Source of the DNA: Clostridium pascui
GTDB taxonomy: Bacteria > Bacillota > Clostridia > Clostridiales > Clostridiaceae
Reading direction: 5' to 3'
Assembly: GCF_016908015.1 (NCBI RefSeq)
Contig: NZ_JAFBDB010000001.1
Coordinates: 744,001 to 808,000, forward strand
Length of the DNA stretch: 64,000 nucleotides
Below are positions 17,454 through 27,312 of the stretch, in pieces. A model generated the notes under the pieces. That model saw nothing but the letters and a program-made list of their open reading frames with translations. It ran no database searches and was not told the DNA's origin. Each line of letters starts with the position of its first letter. Position 1 is the stretch's first letter. A program made the position numbers and the translations under genes.

Positions 17454-19175
17454 CTACTTTATATTCCTCTTTATATCTAATTTTTTCATTCTGTACTCTA
17501 AACTTTGACGTATAATACCTAAGTCCTTAGCCGTTCTAGTTAAGTTCCATAAATTTTTGTTTAAACTATTTATAATTATCTTCTTTTCTTCAAAACGTAG
17601 AAATTCAGGTAGAGTTTTTTCATTGTCCTCTATAATATTTACAGCTACTTCATTTAATATTTCATTTTTTATATATCTTGGAATGTCTTCATAATCAAGT
17701 TCTCTTTGATTTTCTGCGGCCTTAATCATCATATTTTCTACAAAGTGTTCTAGTTCTCTAATATTGCCAGGCCACTTATAGCTTAGCATTATATCTCTTA
17801 GTTTCGTAGAGAAAGTTTCTATATTTCTATTCAAAAGTTTATTATATTTTTTTACAAAATACTCACCAATACATATTACGTCTTCCTTTCTATCTCTTAA
17901 TGGTGGTATATAAAGACAAAATCCTGATATTCTATAAAAAAGATCCTGTCGTAATCTTCCTTCATCAATAAGCTTTGAAGGCTCCTCATTAATAGCAGTT
18001 ATTACACGACATTGTATTGGAGTTACCGCCGCCCCTCCAACTCTACGAACAACTCTTTCCTGTAATACTCTTAAAAGTTTAGATTGCATTGAAATAGGCA
18101 TAGAATTAAGTTCATCTAAGAAAAGTGTTCCATTTCTAGCTTCTTCAAAAAGCCCACTTTGCGTAACTGCTCCTGTATAAGCTCCTTTTATAGTTCCAAA
18201 CAACGTACTTTCAAGTAAGTTCTCAGGAATTGCAGCACAGTTTATAGCTACAAAAGGCTCATCTTTGTTCTTGCCAAAGTTATGTATACTTTGTGCAAAA
18301 ACTTCTTTTCCAGTACCTGTTTCTCCAACGATAAGTACTGTATTGTTTAATAGAGACACAGTCTCAGCTTCCTTTATTATGCTTTTAGTAACATCACTAC
18401 TTCCTACTATACTTGAAAATGTATATGTAGTGCCATTATTTTTAAACTTTTCTTCCTTTTCCTCTCCTTTGCTGAATAATTTTCTTTTTAATTCTATGGT
18501 CTCTGAAAGTAAGGCCTGAAGGCTTGTTTCGTTTTTGCTTATAGAATAAACACCAATTACTTCTTCGTCCTTTATTATAGGATATGTGCTATAAGACAAG
18601 TATTTAGGTATACCATTTTTATAGGTATGTGCTCTATATCTTTCTATTATAGGTTCCCTAGTTTTATATACTCTTCTATGCTCCGCCATTTCCGGATTAC
18701 ATTCTGGGTTATACTCATAAACTTCCCAAAGGTGCTTCCCAACCACCTTTTCTGCTAATAGTTCTTCTAAATTTTCCTGAGCTTTATTGTATAATACAAC
18801 ACGTCCTTCATGATTGCTAATTATAATACCATCATTTATGGATTCTATTATCTTCTCTAAACAATAAAGCTTTATATCCTTATTATAAATATCTGTAATT
18901 TCTTGCACATATACTATATATATTTTTTCATCTTCAATATAGCGTGCTTTTAAATTATATATATTACCGGGCAGTGTCTTAATAATTTTAAATTCTTTTA
19001 TAATTTCGTCCAATTTAATAGAAAACACTTCAGAAAACTTCTTATTTAACGGACTTTTATCATTACATATTTTTTCAATTAAATTGTTACTCCACATGAT
19101 CTTTTTTTCCTCATCAAGAACAATAATACCTGAAAAGCAATCTGTTAATAACTTCCCCAACATGCTTAAATTCAT
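17454..19175 (-). CDS. Sigma54-dependent activator (PAS-AAA+-Fis HTH), probable hut regulator
   Basis: 573 aa from the ATG at 19175; the in-frame ATG 18 nt upstream is rejected because the AGGGGG ribosome binding site lies inside it. A PAS-like N-terminus, a clearer PAS domain (about 110-215), an AAA+ domain (about 255-480) and a C-terminal Fis-type HTH (RTAKDLGIIRQSLEYRMKKL) are visible. Walker A is GETGTGKE, the sigma54-contacting loop is GAYTGA, Walker B is GTLFLDEL. The PAS domain may sense histidine, urocanate or redox state (unknown). It lies upstream of hutU in the same direction, and two palindromes between it and the -24/-12 promoter fit it as their activator (inference). Confidence 0.93.
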   Translation of the reverse strand: MNLSMLGKLLTDCFSGIIVLDEEKKIMWSNNLIEKICNDKSPLNKKFSEVFSIKLDEIIKEFKIIKTLPGNIYNLKARYIEDEKIYIVYVQEITDIYNKDIKLYCLEKIIESINDGIIISNHEGRVVLYNKAQENLEELLAEKVVGKHLWEVYEYNPECNPEMAEHRRVYKTREPIIERYRAHTYKNGIPKYLSYSTYPIIKDEEVIGVYSISKNETSLQALLSETIELKRKLFSKGEEKEEKFKNNGTTYTFSSIVGSSDVTKSIIKEAETVSLLNNTVLIVGETGTGKEVFAQSIHNFGKNKDEPFVAINCAAIPENLLESTLFGTIKGAYTGAVTQSGLFEEARNGTLFLDELNSMPISMQSKLLRVLQERVVRRVGGAAVTPIQCRVITAINEEPSKLIDEGRLRQDLFYRISGFCLYIPPLRDRKEDVICIGEYFVKKYNKLLNRNIETFSTKLRDIMLSYKWPGNIRELEHFVENMMIKAAENQRELDYEDIPRYIKNEILNEVAVNIIEDNEKTLPEFLRFEEKKIIINSLNKNLWNLTRTAKDLGIIRQSLEYRMKKLDIKRNIK

Positions 19176-19202
19176 TTTATTCCCCCTATACATTCCCCTT
19201 AG

Positions 19203-19221
19203 TGAATATTCATAATATTCA
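19203..19221. promoter_or_regulatory. Perfect 8-bp inverted repeat before the sigma54 activator gene
   Basis: TGAATATT-CAT-AATATTCA lies 28 bp upstream of the chosen start at 19175, ahead of the ribosome binding site. It could be an operator or a 5'-leader hairpin. No convincing promoter could be placed around it. Confidence 0.4.
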
Positions 19222-19347
19222 ACACCTTCCTCAAAAGTCCTTCTTCTTTATTTCCTTCCATGTATATTTTATTAAAATTTTTATTAAATCTTTAGGGTTT
19301 CCTAGTTAGATTAGTCTTAATAAAATTTAAAATTTAGTAAATATAAA

Positions 19348-19380
19348 AGGCTGTTGACAAAATATGTTTATCAACAGCCT
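19348..19380 (-). terminator. Terminator of the P-type ATPase gene
   Basis: A 10-bp stem AGGCTGTTGA / TCAACAGCCT with a 13-nt loop, then TTTTATATTT on the minus strand, 28 nt after the stop codon. Confidence 0.8.
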
Positions 19381-19407
19381 AACCTATGCTATGAATAGCT
19401 TTTTTAT

Positions 19408-21963
19408 TTATCTTCTTTTTGTAGTTAAATATAAGTAAGTGCTATTTATAAATGCTATTATTCCTGAGAAGAATACTACTATACACCACTTTCCAAAATC
19501 AAGTGGTACTGTATGAAATACCTTACTTAGGAATGGGACATATAGAACTAAATTTAGCATTATTAATGATATTAATACTGCACCTACTAAATACATATTA
19601 GTATAAAACTTTATCTCAAATATAGAGTGTCTTTCTGATCTACATTCAAATACATGTATAAGCTGAGATAGTACTAAAGTACAAAGCGCCAGTGTTCTAG
19701 AAGTTTCAAGATCCATATTATATATCTTACCTGCCATAAATGCCATTAAAGTACATATTCCAATTAAAGTTCCTCTAATTACTATCTTTTCTTTAAGCCC
19801 TCTTGCAAATATACTTTCTTTCTTAGGACGAGGCCTTTGTTCCATTATATCAGGATCTGCAGGGTCTACTCCAAGTGCCATAGCTGGAAGTCCATCTGTA
19901 GCTAGATTTACAAATAATATCTGTATAGGCAGTAATGGTGTAGGTAGTGCTAAAATTGAAGCTAAAAACATAGTTAACACTTCTCCTAAATTACAGGACA
20001 AAAGATATCTTATAAACTTTCTTATATTATCGTAAATTACCCTTCCCTCTTCTACTGCTGATACAATTGTTTTAAAATTATCATCTAAGAGTATCATAGA
20101 AGATGCTTCCTTTGTTACATCTGTTCCTGAAATACCCATAGAAATTCCTATATCAGCTTCCTTAACTGCTGGCGCATCATTTACTCCATCCCCTGTCATT
20201 GCTACGATATTTCCATTGTTTTTAAAAGCTTTAACTATTTTCAGCTTATGATTGGGACTTACTCTTGCAAATACCCTTATATTTTGTACTTTCTTTTCTA
20301 GCGCCTTATCACTTAGCTTATCTAATTCTTCTCCAGTTATTACTTCACTTTCATCATTTACTATATCAAGCTCTTTTGCTATAGCATAAGCTGTATTCTT
20401 ATGATCTCCAGTTATCATTACAGGTCTTATTCCAGCTAGTTTACATTTAAATACTGCATCTTTTACCTCACGTCTTGGGGGATCTATAATCCCTGCAACT
20501 CCTACGAATATTAGATCTTTTTCTAGGTTACTATCATGAATATTTGAAATATCCTTATAAGCTGCGCCTATACATCTTAAAGCCTTAAAGGACATATTTT
20601 CTACTGCTTTTAGAACTTTTTCCTTATAAATAGATGTAAACGGTACTACTTCTCCATTTATTAAAATGTACTTACAATTTTCAGCTACTCTTTCTGGAGC
20701 CCCCTTTAAATACACTGTGTACTTAGAATTTTCCTTCATAACTACAGACATCATTTTTCTTTCCGATGTAAATGGGTTATCCTTTGCTCTAAACGCCTTA
20801 CTTAAAAATGTCTTTACTTCCCCTGTTTCCTTGAAAAATGCTTTTATAAGAGCAGTCTCTGTTGGATCACCTAAAAGACTCTTTTCTAAATCCCTTTTAT
20901 TGGGATCAATATTACAATCATTGCAATAGGCTACAGTCTTTTTGAAAAGTAAATTACTAGGCACATTTTCTTTGTCTAAATTATACATACTATTATTAAA
21001 ATACATTGCCTTTACTGTCATTTTATTTTCTGTGAGTGTTCCTGTTTTATCACTGCATATTACAGATGTACACCCTAAAGTTTCTACTGCCGGAAGTTTT
21101 CTTACTAATGCATTTTTCTTAAGCATTCTAGAAACTCCTAAGGCTAAAGCTACTGTAACTATTGCTGCAAGTCCTTCTGGAATAGCGGCTACTGCAAGAC
21201 TTACACCTAAGAGGAACATTTCAGTAACATCTTGTCCCCTAAATATGCCTGTGGCGGTAACTATAGCACATATTATCAGGCACATATAAACCATTATTTT
21301 ACCCAATGAGTTTAACTTTTCTTTTAAAGGTGATTTTTCCTTTTCTATACTTTGAAGCATGCCTGCAATTTTCCCCATTTCGGTTTGCATGCCTGTGCTT
21401 ACTATCTTTGCCTTACCCTTTCCCTTTAAAACTATTGTTCCCATATATAAATTGGAACTAGATTTATTAGCAGAAGATTTATTAACTCCTACAGATTCTC
21501 CTGTTAAAAGGGATTCATCTATCATTAGATTTGAGTCCTCAAAAATCATTGCATCCGCAGGTACCCTATCTCCACTTTCTACTAAAATTACATCTCCTAT
21601 TACTAAAAACTCTGCATTTACTACCTTTAAAACTCCATCTCTTACGACCTTTGCAGTAGGTGATGCTAACTGATTTAAAGCTTCTAAAGATTTTTCTGTT
21701 TTAAATTCTTGAATAAATCCTAATATACCATTCATTATTACAATTATAAGTATTGTTATAGCATCTGCCTTTTCCCCCATAATGCCAGATATTATAGTTG
21801 CAGCAATTAATATCCAAACTATAAAATCATTAAACTGTTGTAAAAATATTTTTATAGGTGAAATCTTTTCTTTACTTTCAAGTTTATTAGGACCATATCT
21901 TGTTAGCCTCCTTTGCGCCTCTAAGGAATCTAATCCTTGAATTAATTCTTTTTCATTTACCAT
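19408..21963 (-). CDS. Calcium-translocating P-type ATPase (SERCA/PMR1-like, P2A)
   Basis: 851 aa with ten expected membrane segments. The catalytic motifs are complete: LTGES (actuator), CSDKTGTLTENK (phosphorylated Asp), KGAPE (nucleotide binding), and TGDGVNDAPA. The ion-binding segments VAAIPEGLAAIVTV in M4 and NLATDGLPA in M6 match Ca2+ pumps of the SERCA/PMR1 type rather than Na+/K+ or Mg2+ pumps. It should export Ca2+ (possibly Mn2+) from the cytoplasm. The start ATG follows AAGGGGGG. It is divergent from the pyrophosphatase gene and not in an operon. Confidence 0.93.
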   Translation of the reverse strand: MVNEKELIQGLDSLEAQRRLTRYGPNKLESKEKISPIKIFLQQFNDFIVWILIAATIISGIMGEKADAITILIIVIMNGILGFIQEFKTEKSLEALNQLASPTAKVVRDGVLKVVNAEFLVIGDVILVESGDRVPADAMIFEDSNLMIDESLLTGESVGVNKSSANKSSSNLYMGTIVLKGKGKAKIVSTGMQTEMGKIAGMLQSIEKEKSPLKEKLNSLGKIMVYMCLIICAIVTATGIFRGQDVTEMFLLGVSLAVAAIPEGLAAIVTVALALGVSRMLKKNALVRKLPAVETLGCTSVICSDKTGTLTENKMTVKAMYFNNSMYNLDKENVPSNLLFKKTVAYCNDCNIDPNKRDLEKSLLGDPTETALIKAFFKETGEVKTFLSKAFRAKDNPFTSERKMMSVVMKENSKYTVYLKGAPERVAENCKYILINGEVVPFTSIYKEKVLKAVENMSFKALRCIGAAYKDISNIHDSNLEKDLIFVGVAGIIDPPRREVKDAVFKCKLAGIRPVMITGDHKNTAYAIAKELDIVNDESEVITGEELDKLSDKALEKKVQNIRVFARVSPNHKLKIVKAFKNNGNIVAMTGDGVNDAPAVKEADIGISMGISGTDVTKEASSMILLDDNFKTIVSAVEEGRVIYDNIRKFIRYLLSCNLGEVLTMFLASILALPTPLLPIQILFVNLATDGLPAMALGVDPADPDIMEQRPRPKKESIFARGLKEKIVIRGTLIGICTLMAFMAGKIYNMDLETSRTLALCTLVLSQLIHVFECRSERHSIFEIKFYTNMYLVGAVLISLIMLNLVLYVPFLSKVFHTVPLDFGKWCIVVFFSGIIAFINSTYLYLTTKRR

Positions 21964-22161
21964 GCTAATCCCCCCTTATGTATAACATAAATATGTATTT
22001 AATTTTTTCTTACTAATTAAATATATGTGCTAAATGCTATAAATATTTTAAATTTTAAAAATATGCTTAATTGTACATTTTTCTTGCTTCTTCTTAAAGT
22101 TACTTTAAATTTCCTTATTTTTTTGCTATTATTAATAAGACAAATAAAAGGAGGTTTTTTT

Positions 22162-23799
22162 ATGAAGGATTTAATATACATAAGTGGACATAAAAATCCT
22201 GATACGGATTCTATATGTTCCGCTATAGCTTATGCTGATTTTAAAAATAAAACTGCAAACATACCGGCTATCCCAGTAAGACTTGGTGAATTAAGTCGTG
22301 AAACTCAATTTGCACTAGACTATTTTGGAGTAAAAACTCCAGAGTTTATTGAAACTGTGAGGACTCAAATTCAAGATCTAGACATAGATACAGTTCCGCC
22401 AATAAACCCTGATATAACTTTAAAGATGGCTTGGTCTATAATGTCAAAAAACAATATAAAAACTCTTCCAGTAGTAGATAACTCTGAAAAACTTGTAGGT
22501 CTTGCTTCTGTATCTAATATAACTTCTAATTATATGGATATATGGGATAATAATATACTTTCAAAAAGTGGAGTTAAGCTTGAACATATAGTTGAAACTC
22601 TTTCTGCTGAATGTATATATGTAGCTCAAAACACTCAAAAATTTACTGGAAAAATAGTAGTTACTGCTATGAAACCTGATAGTGCTTGTGAGCTTATAGA
22701 AGAAGGCGATGTAGTTATTTGTGGTGATAGAGAAGATGCTCAAGAAATAATACTTGATAAAAAAGCTTCTCTTATGATAATTACAGGTAAACATATTGTA
22801 CGTGAAGAAATATTAGAAAAGGCAAAAGAAGTTCAGTGTTCTATCATAATGACTCCTTACGATACATTTACTGCGGCAAGACTAATCCCACAGAGTGTAC
22901 CTGTAAGTTATGTTATGACTAAAGATAATTTATTAGTATTTAATCCAACAGATTTAGTGGATGATGTAAAAGAAACAATGCTTCAAACAAGATATAGAAG
23001 TTATCCAGTAGTCAATGATGATAATAAGGTGATAGGAAGTATTTCAAGATATCACTTAATTTCTAAAAACAAGAAAAAAGTTATATTAGTTGACCACAAT
23101 GAAAGAAGTCAATCTATCCCTGGTCTTGAAGATGCTGAATTGTTAGAAGTTATTGATCATCATAGAATTGGAGACATACAAACTGGTAATCCAATATACT
23201 TTAGAAATGAAGCTGTAGGATGTACTGCAACTATCGTAGCTTCAATATTCTTTGAAAACGGCATAAGACCTTCAAAGAATATAGCAGGTATTTTATGTGC
23301 AGCAATAATATCCGATACTTTATTATTTAAATCTCCTACATCTACTAGTATGGATAAAATAATGCTTAAAAGATTATCTGAAATTGCAAACATAGATGCT
23401 GAAAAATTTGCACAAGAAATGTTTAAAGCTGGTACTTCACTTCAAGGAAAAACTATTGAAGAAATCTTTAATCAGGACTTTAAAGTATTCAAAATAGGAT
23501 CCTTAAAAGTAGGTGTTGGTCAGGTAAACACCATGGATACTGAAGGTTTTGCTAAGATGAAAGATGAAATGATAACTTACATGGAAAAGAAGGAGCAAGA
23601 AGAGAACTTTAATCTTTTAGTTCTTTTAGTAACTGACCTATTAAAAGAAGGTTCTGACTTCCTTGTAGTTGGTAATGAAAAATATCTTATAAACAAGGCG
23701 TTTAACGTTCAATTTGAAGGCAACAGTGTGTATGTTCCAGGAATAATGTCTAGAAAGAAACAAGTTATTCCACCACTAACTGCTGCAGCTACAGAATAA
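22162..23799 (+). CDS. Family II Mn/Co-dependent inorganic pyrophosphatase with CBS and DRTGG domains
   Basis: 545 aa from the ATG at 22162, which has AAAGGAGG nine bases upstream and gives the family start MKDLIYISGHKNPDTDS; longer readings have no ribosome binding site. The DHH-type metal ligands are His10, Asp14, Asp16 and D332-H333-H334. Two CBS repeats (about 72-125 and 248-305) flank a DRTGG domain (about 130-240), inserted into the DHH domain. This layout is that of the clostridial CBS-pyrophosphatases, inhibited by AMP and activated by diadenosine polyphosphates. The enzyme hydrolyses pyrophosphate from biosynthesis. Confidence 0.96.
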   Translation: MKDLIYISGHKNPDTDSICSAIAYADFKNKTANIPAIPVRLGELSRETQFALDYFGVKTPEFIETVRTQIQDLDIDTVPPINPDITLKMAWSIMSKNNIKTLPVVDNSEKLVGLASVSNITSNYMDIWDNNILSKSGVKLEHIVETLSAECIYVAQNTQKFTGKIVVTAMKPDSACELIEEGDVVICGDREDAQEIILDKKASLMIITGKHIVREEILEKAKEVQCSIIMTPYDTFTAARLIPQSVPVSYVMTKDNLLVFNPTDLVDDVKETMLQTRYRSYPVVNDDNKVIGSISRYHLISKNKKKVILVDHNERSQSIPGLEDAELLEVIDHHRIGDIQTGNPIYFRNEAVGCTATIVASIFFENGIRPSKNIAGILCAAIISDTLLFKSPTSTSMDKIMLKRLSEIANIDAEKFAQEMFKAGTSLQGKTIEEIFNQDFKVFKIGSLKVGVGQVNTMDTEGFAKMKDEMITYMEKKEQEENFNLLVLLVTDLLKEGSDFLVVGNEKYLINKAFNVQFEGNSVYVPGIMSRKKQVIPPLTAAATE

Positions 23800-23840
23800 C
23801 ACTTTAGATATCAAATATAAATTAATAAATTATATTTAAT

Positions 23841-23869
23841 AAAAAAGTCGCTTTTGTGCGACTTTTTTT
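23841..23869. terminator. Bidirectional terminator between the pyrophosphatase and lipoprotein genes
   Basis: AAAAAAGTCGC / GCGACTTTTTTT with a 6-nt loop and runs of T in both directions, between convergent genes. Confidence 0.9.
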
Positions 23870-23892
23870 CATTAATTTTATCTTTGGATAGT

Positions 23893-25890
23893 TTATTTTT
23901 GTGGTGGTTCCATGCCATCTGGAGCGCCTTGACCCCTTTGGCCGCCATGACCTCCAGGTCCACCTTGTCCTCTACCCATATTTTTAATAGTTACACCTTC
24001 CTGGGTTACCTCACTTACGGTACTTGAAATTGTAACTTTACCAATTTCTGTTCCTTTTGTATACGTTCCATTTGAATATACTCCATTGGTAGGTGTACCA
24101 TTTGAGCTTCCACCTATATACACTTTATATGTGGAACCAGTTTTTAACTTTGGTGAGGATACAACAACTGATGCATATTGTTTTGATGGTGCAAAGGTAA
24201 CAATGTTGTCTCCAGCTTCACTTTCAATACGAACTAAAGTATTAGCGCTTTGAGAAGATAAATTTACTTTCACAGAATTTTGAGTTGAACTTGAACTAGG
24301 TGCTTGAGCCATTCCTAAGCTACCAGCGGAAACTAAAAACCCACCTGTCATTTCAAAACTTCCATCATAATCTAAAGATCCATTTCCATCATTTGCAGGA
24401 CCATTTACAACAACAGTACCATTTTTCATATATATTGAACCATTTGCATCAATACCATCTCCAGCGGCATTTACATTAATATATCCGCCGTTAATATTTA
24501 TTACACCAGTACCAGATGAGCTGCCAGGTGCTCCACCGTCTGTTTTTGAAGGAGCACTATGAGCAACATTTCCATCTACTACTGAAGAATCATTGCCGCC
24601 AGCAGCATTTAACCCATCATCATTTGCTAAAACATTGATATTTCCATCATTAATTGTTATGGTTTCACTTTCGATACCTTCATAAGATTTCTTAATATTT
24701 ATAGTTCCCTTATTTATTGTTAAAGTAGAATCAGCATGCATGCCATCATCACCTGAAGATATATTGAAATTACCATTATTAATTACTAAGTTATTATTTG
24801 AGTGTATAGCATCCTCAGAAGAGTCAATGGTGAAGGTTCCATTCTCTATTACAATATTAACGCCTGCTTTTATAGCTTTAGCACTAGTTGACTCGTTGCT
24901 TTCTGTGTCTCCAGCAGTTTCAGTGGTGGGTTCTGTATCAGCCTTAGAAGCAGCTGCAGTAGCTTCATCAGTAGCACCTTGCTTAGCCCCAAAGCCAGGT
25001 CTTTCTCCCATCATGCCGCCAAATTGCTCTCCTTTTTTTACAACTGCATTTTTACTGCCGCCACCTGAGTTGATTGCTATATTCCCATTTTTCACTAGAG
25101 TGTTTGTTTCACCTTGTATACCATCCTGTGCAGCAGTAATATTAAGTATCCCACCTTCAATTAATACATAGCCCTTTTCTAAATCTTCAGCATTGTCCGA
25201 TTTTATCCCATCTTCACCTGAGTTAACTTTTATATTCCCATCGCTTATAACAACTGAATCCTTACCTATAATACCATCTGTCTTAGAAGTTATATTAATA
25301 GTACCACCTTCTATTTTTAAGTCATCTTTACTTCTAATACCATTTTTGTAGTTTGCATTAACAGTTAATGAGCCTTTTCCAGTAAAGGTAATATCGTCTT
25401 TACTAAATATTGCTGCATTAGGCTCATCAGCAGATACATCTTTAAGTACGTAAGATTTTCCATCATTTACATAGTTTTTTGTATTATCCCCTAATGAAAT
25501 AATTGTTTTATCACAATTCATAACATAAATAGGTGAATTGTTAGAACAAGCAATATTTACCCCATTTAAAATAATATATACCTTATCCTTATCACCTGCA
25601 TTCACTATTATTTGGCCATCAGTTAAAGAACCTTTTATGCTGTATGTTCCAGCAGAAGTAATAGTAACCTTATTCTTCTCTACAGATGCCCCTGATCCAT
25701 TTATAGTTATGCTATCCCCTAATTCTATAAAAGTATTTGCTTCCCCTACAACTTCCTTTTCACCAGAAGACATTGTAATGTTTGAAATTATAGTCGAATC
25801 TAAAGTTGTTACATCACTTTTCTTTGTGCATCCCGTTATGCCCGTACATAAAGCTAATGTAATTATCATAGTCATAAGTTTTTTATTCAT
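23893..25890 (-). CDS. Cthe_2159-like beta-helix carbohydrate-binding lipoprotein
   Basis: 665 aa, start ATG after TAGGAGGAAAG. A lipoprotein signal peptide ends at the lipobox GITGC (Cys21). Most of the chain is built of short repeated beta-helix rungs such as IEGGTINITSKTDGI, INNGNFNISSGDDGMH and INGGYINVNAAGDGID. These match the Cthe_2159 (DUF4353) fold, a Ca2+-rich parallel beta-helix known to bind acidic polysaccharides in Clostridium thermocellum. A Ser/Thr/Ala-rich insert (about 300-340) and a Gly/Gln/Pro-rich tail ending EPPQK are probably disordered. It is likely an exported surface protein; the ligand here is unknown. Confidence 0.88.
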   Translation of the reverse strand: MNKKLMTMIITLALCTGITGCTKKSDVTTLDSTIISNITMSSGEKEVVGEANTFIELGDSITINGSGASVEKNKVTITSAGTYSIKGSLTDGQIIVNAGDKDKVYIILNGVNIACSNNSPIYVMNCDKTIISLGDNTKNYVNDGKSYVLKDVSADEPNAAIFSKDDITFTGKGSLTVNANYKNGIRSKDDLKIEGGTINITSKTDGIIGKDSVVISDGNIKVNSGEDGIKSDNAEDLEKGYVLIEGGILNITAAQDGIQGETNTLVKNGNIAINSGGGSKNAVVKKGEQFGGMMGERPGFGAKQGATDEATAAASKADTEPTTETAGDTESNESTSAKAIKAGVNIVIENGTFTIDSSEDAIHSNNNLVINNGNFNISSGDDGMHADSTLTINKGTINIKKSYEGIESETITINDGNINVLANDDGLNAAGGNDSSVVDGNVAHSAPSKTDGGAPGSSSGTGVININGGYINVNAAGDGIDANGSIYMKNGTVVVNGPANDGNGSLDYDGSFEMTGGFLVSAGSLGMAQAPSSSSTQNSVKVNLSSQSANTLVRIESEAGDNIVTFAPSKQYASVVVSSPKLKTGSTYKVYIGGSSNGTPTNGVYSNGTYTKGTEIGKVTISSTVSEVTQEGVTIKNMGRGQGGPGGHGGQRGQGAPDGMEPPQK

Positions 25891-26105
25891 AAACTTTCCT
25901 CCTAGAAATTTCTATACCAGTTATATAAATCACTTTTTAACATAGTACTCTTAAAAATATAATAACATCCGAACCTTAATTTTAACTTAAATTCCACATA
26001 TGATGCTTATAGATAATTTTCTTATCCACTTTCTATAATCTTATGTAAAGTTTTTATAATTTCATTCATATAATAGTACTGATAATCTTTTAGGGGGAAA
26101 TCTAT

Positions 26106-26345
26106 ATGTATAAGATGAATAAATGCATGTGTAATTATATGCATAATAATCCTTATCAAAATATGAATAATCCTAAGAATAAAGGCATGCTTATGTGTCC
26201 TATGATGAATATGTGCTATATGAATCAATGTGCAATGCCTTGTCATGAATTTATGATGCCTAAAATTAAGAACATATCATACCAAGATGATGAAATTCCC
26301 AAGATTAAGATGAAAACCGTAAAGCTTCGGGATTTAATGGACTAA
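26106..26345 (+). CDS. Met/Cys-rich small protein of unknown function
   Basis: 79 aa with 16 Met and 6 Cys, plus two His. The start ATG follows TTTAGGGGGAAATCTAT, a strong ribosome binding site. Residues 28-51 are a dense Met/Cys segment (MLMCPMMNMC, then MNQCAMPCHEFMM); the last 25 residues are charged and ordinary. There is no signal peptide. Met/Cys clusters suggest soft-metal (Cu, Ag) binding or a cross-linked spore-coat-type protein, but neither is shown. A 13-bp hairpin follows the gene. I do not recognise a family. Confidence 0.65.
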   Translation: MYKMNKCMCNYMHNNPYQNMNNPKNKGMLMCPMMNMCYMNQCAMPCHEFMMPKIKNISYQDDEIPKIKMKTVKLRDLMD

Positions 26346-26383
26346 ATTAATAATACTTAACTTTAATAGTTATTGCCTTTTAA

Positions 26384-26413
26384 GAAATTTCGAGGGGTAT
26401 CCTTCGAAATTTC
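26384..26413 (+). terminator. Hairpin after the Met/Cys-rich gene
   Basis: A GAAATTTCGAGGG / CCTTCGAAATTTC stem (13 bp with one G-U pair, 4-nt loop) lies 39 nt after the stop. It lacks a T run, so termination is uncertain. Confidence 0.45.
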
Positions 26414-26476
26414 AACATTATATTAAGTATTTAAGCTTACTATTCACTATTAAGATATGCAAAGGGGGTAACATGT

Positions 26477-27244
26477 ATGGGAGTGGGCTATGTATTAGGG
26501 TGCTTTTTCAGCATTTTATTATGGAAAATAGATAGGCAAATGATATATCGTAGAATAAATAATACATTGAAAAAAGTTGCAAAAAATCCAGTAATACCTG
26601 TATTTTTTTATTATTTATGTGCTGTATTATTATGTATTTGGCTATCTGATATAAATAATAAGGAGATATTCAATGGTATAACTGCATTTTTAGTTACAGA
26701 TATAAGCAACAGCGAACGTAAAAGTTTAAAGAAAAGAGAAAAGGTTCATTTTTATGATTCAATATCAATCATTTCACGTTCTACAGCTTGTGGATTTATA
26801 GCTCCCTTCCTTTATATCATGTTGTTTGGGAACAGCTTTGCAATTATTTATACATTAACGTATAATCTTCGTATTATAAGTGACTTAAATCTTATAACTC
26901 TATGCTTTAATATATCTACCTTTATTCCTGCATTTATTGCTCAAGGATTTTTATATATTATTTATGTTACTCGAAATAAAAAGTTCTCATTAGATTTTAA
27001 GGGAGATTATTTTATAAATTCTTATATAAATCCTATGTTAAATATAGATATTCTAGCTGCTTATGTAGAATCAGTTAACTTTTATCATTATTTTTCCAAG
27101 AAAAACACATCCTATCTTAAAAGCTATGGGGAATACAAAAACAAAATTGATCAGATATGTATAAAAGATTATATAAGTATTTCTTATGGAATCTGTATGA
27201 TTTGGTTTATTATATTTTTTCTAATTACTATTCTAACTTCCTAA
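26477..27244 (+). CDS. Multi-pass membrane protein of unknown function
   Basis: 255 aa, start ATG with AAAGGGGG eight bases upstream; an earlier ATG (26472) is out of frame. About six hydrophobic segments are visible, including near the N-terminus, at about 40-57, 105-130, 140-165 and the C-terminal 20 residues. A soluble basic loop with SNSERKSLKKREKVHF lies near 85-100, and a polar region of about 60 residues lies before the last segment. I do not recognise the family. It is transcribed towards the flagellar block but on the other strand, with a shared terminator between them. Confidence 0.7.
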   Translation: MGVGYVLGCFFSILLWKIDRQMIYRRINNTLKKVAKNPVIPVFFYYLCAVLLCIWLSDINNKEIFNGITAFLVTDISNSERKSLKKREKVHFYDSISIISRSTACGFIAPFLYIMLFGNSFAIIYTLTYNLRIISDLNLITLCFNISTFIPAFIAQGFLYIIYVTRNKKFSLDFKGDYFINSYINPMLNIDILAAYVESVNFYHYFSKKNTSYLKSYGEYKNKIDQICIKDYISISYGICMIWFIIFFLITILTS

Positions 27245-27257
27245 TCTGAAAAAAATT

Positions 27258-27294
27258 TAGTCGCCAATCTCTATATGCTTGAGACTAGCGACTA
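27258..27294. terminator. Terminator at the end of the flagellar block (bidirectional)
   Basis: TAGTCGC / GCGACTA outer arms with inner TCTC / GAGA pairing. On the minus strand it is followed by AAATTTTTTT, fitting the end of the flagellar transcript. The plus-strand tail is weaker. Confidence 0.7.
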
Positions 27295-27312
27295 TTTCTT
27301 AAGGATTCTATT

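Noticed and set aside
22027-22161. Longer N-terminus for the pyrophosphatase
   Set aside because: 45 extra hydrophobic residues unlike the family and no ribosome binding site; the ATG at 22162 has AAAGGAGG and the family start.
26022-26246. His-rich minus-strand frame opposite the Met/Cys-rich gene
   Set aside because: It is the complement of the repeated ATG codons (cat) of the plus-strand gene, has no ribosome binding site and no better composition.
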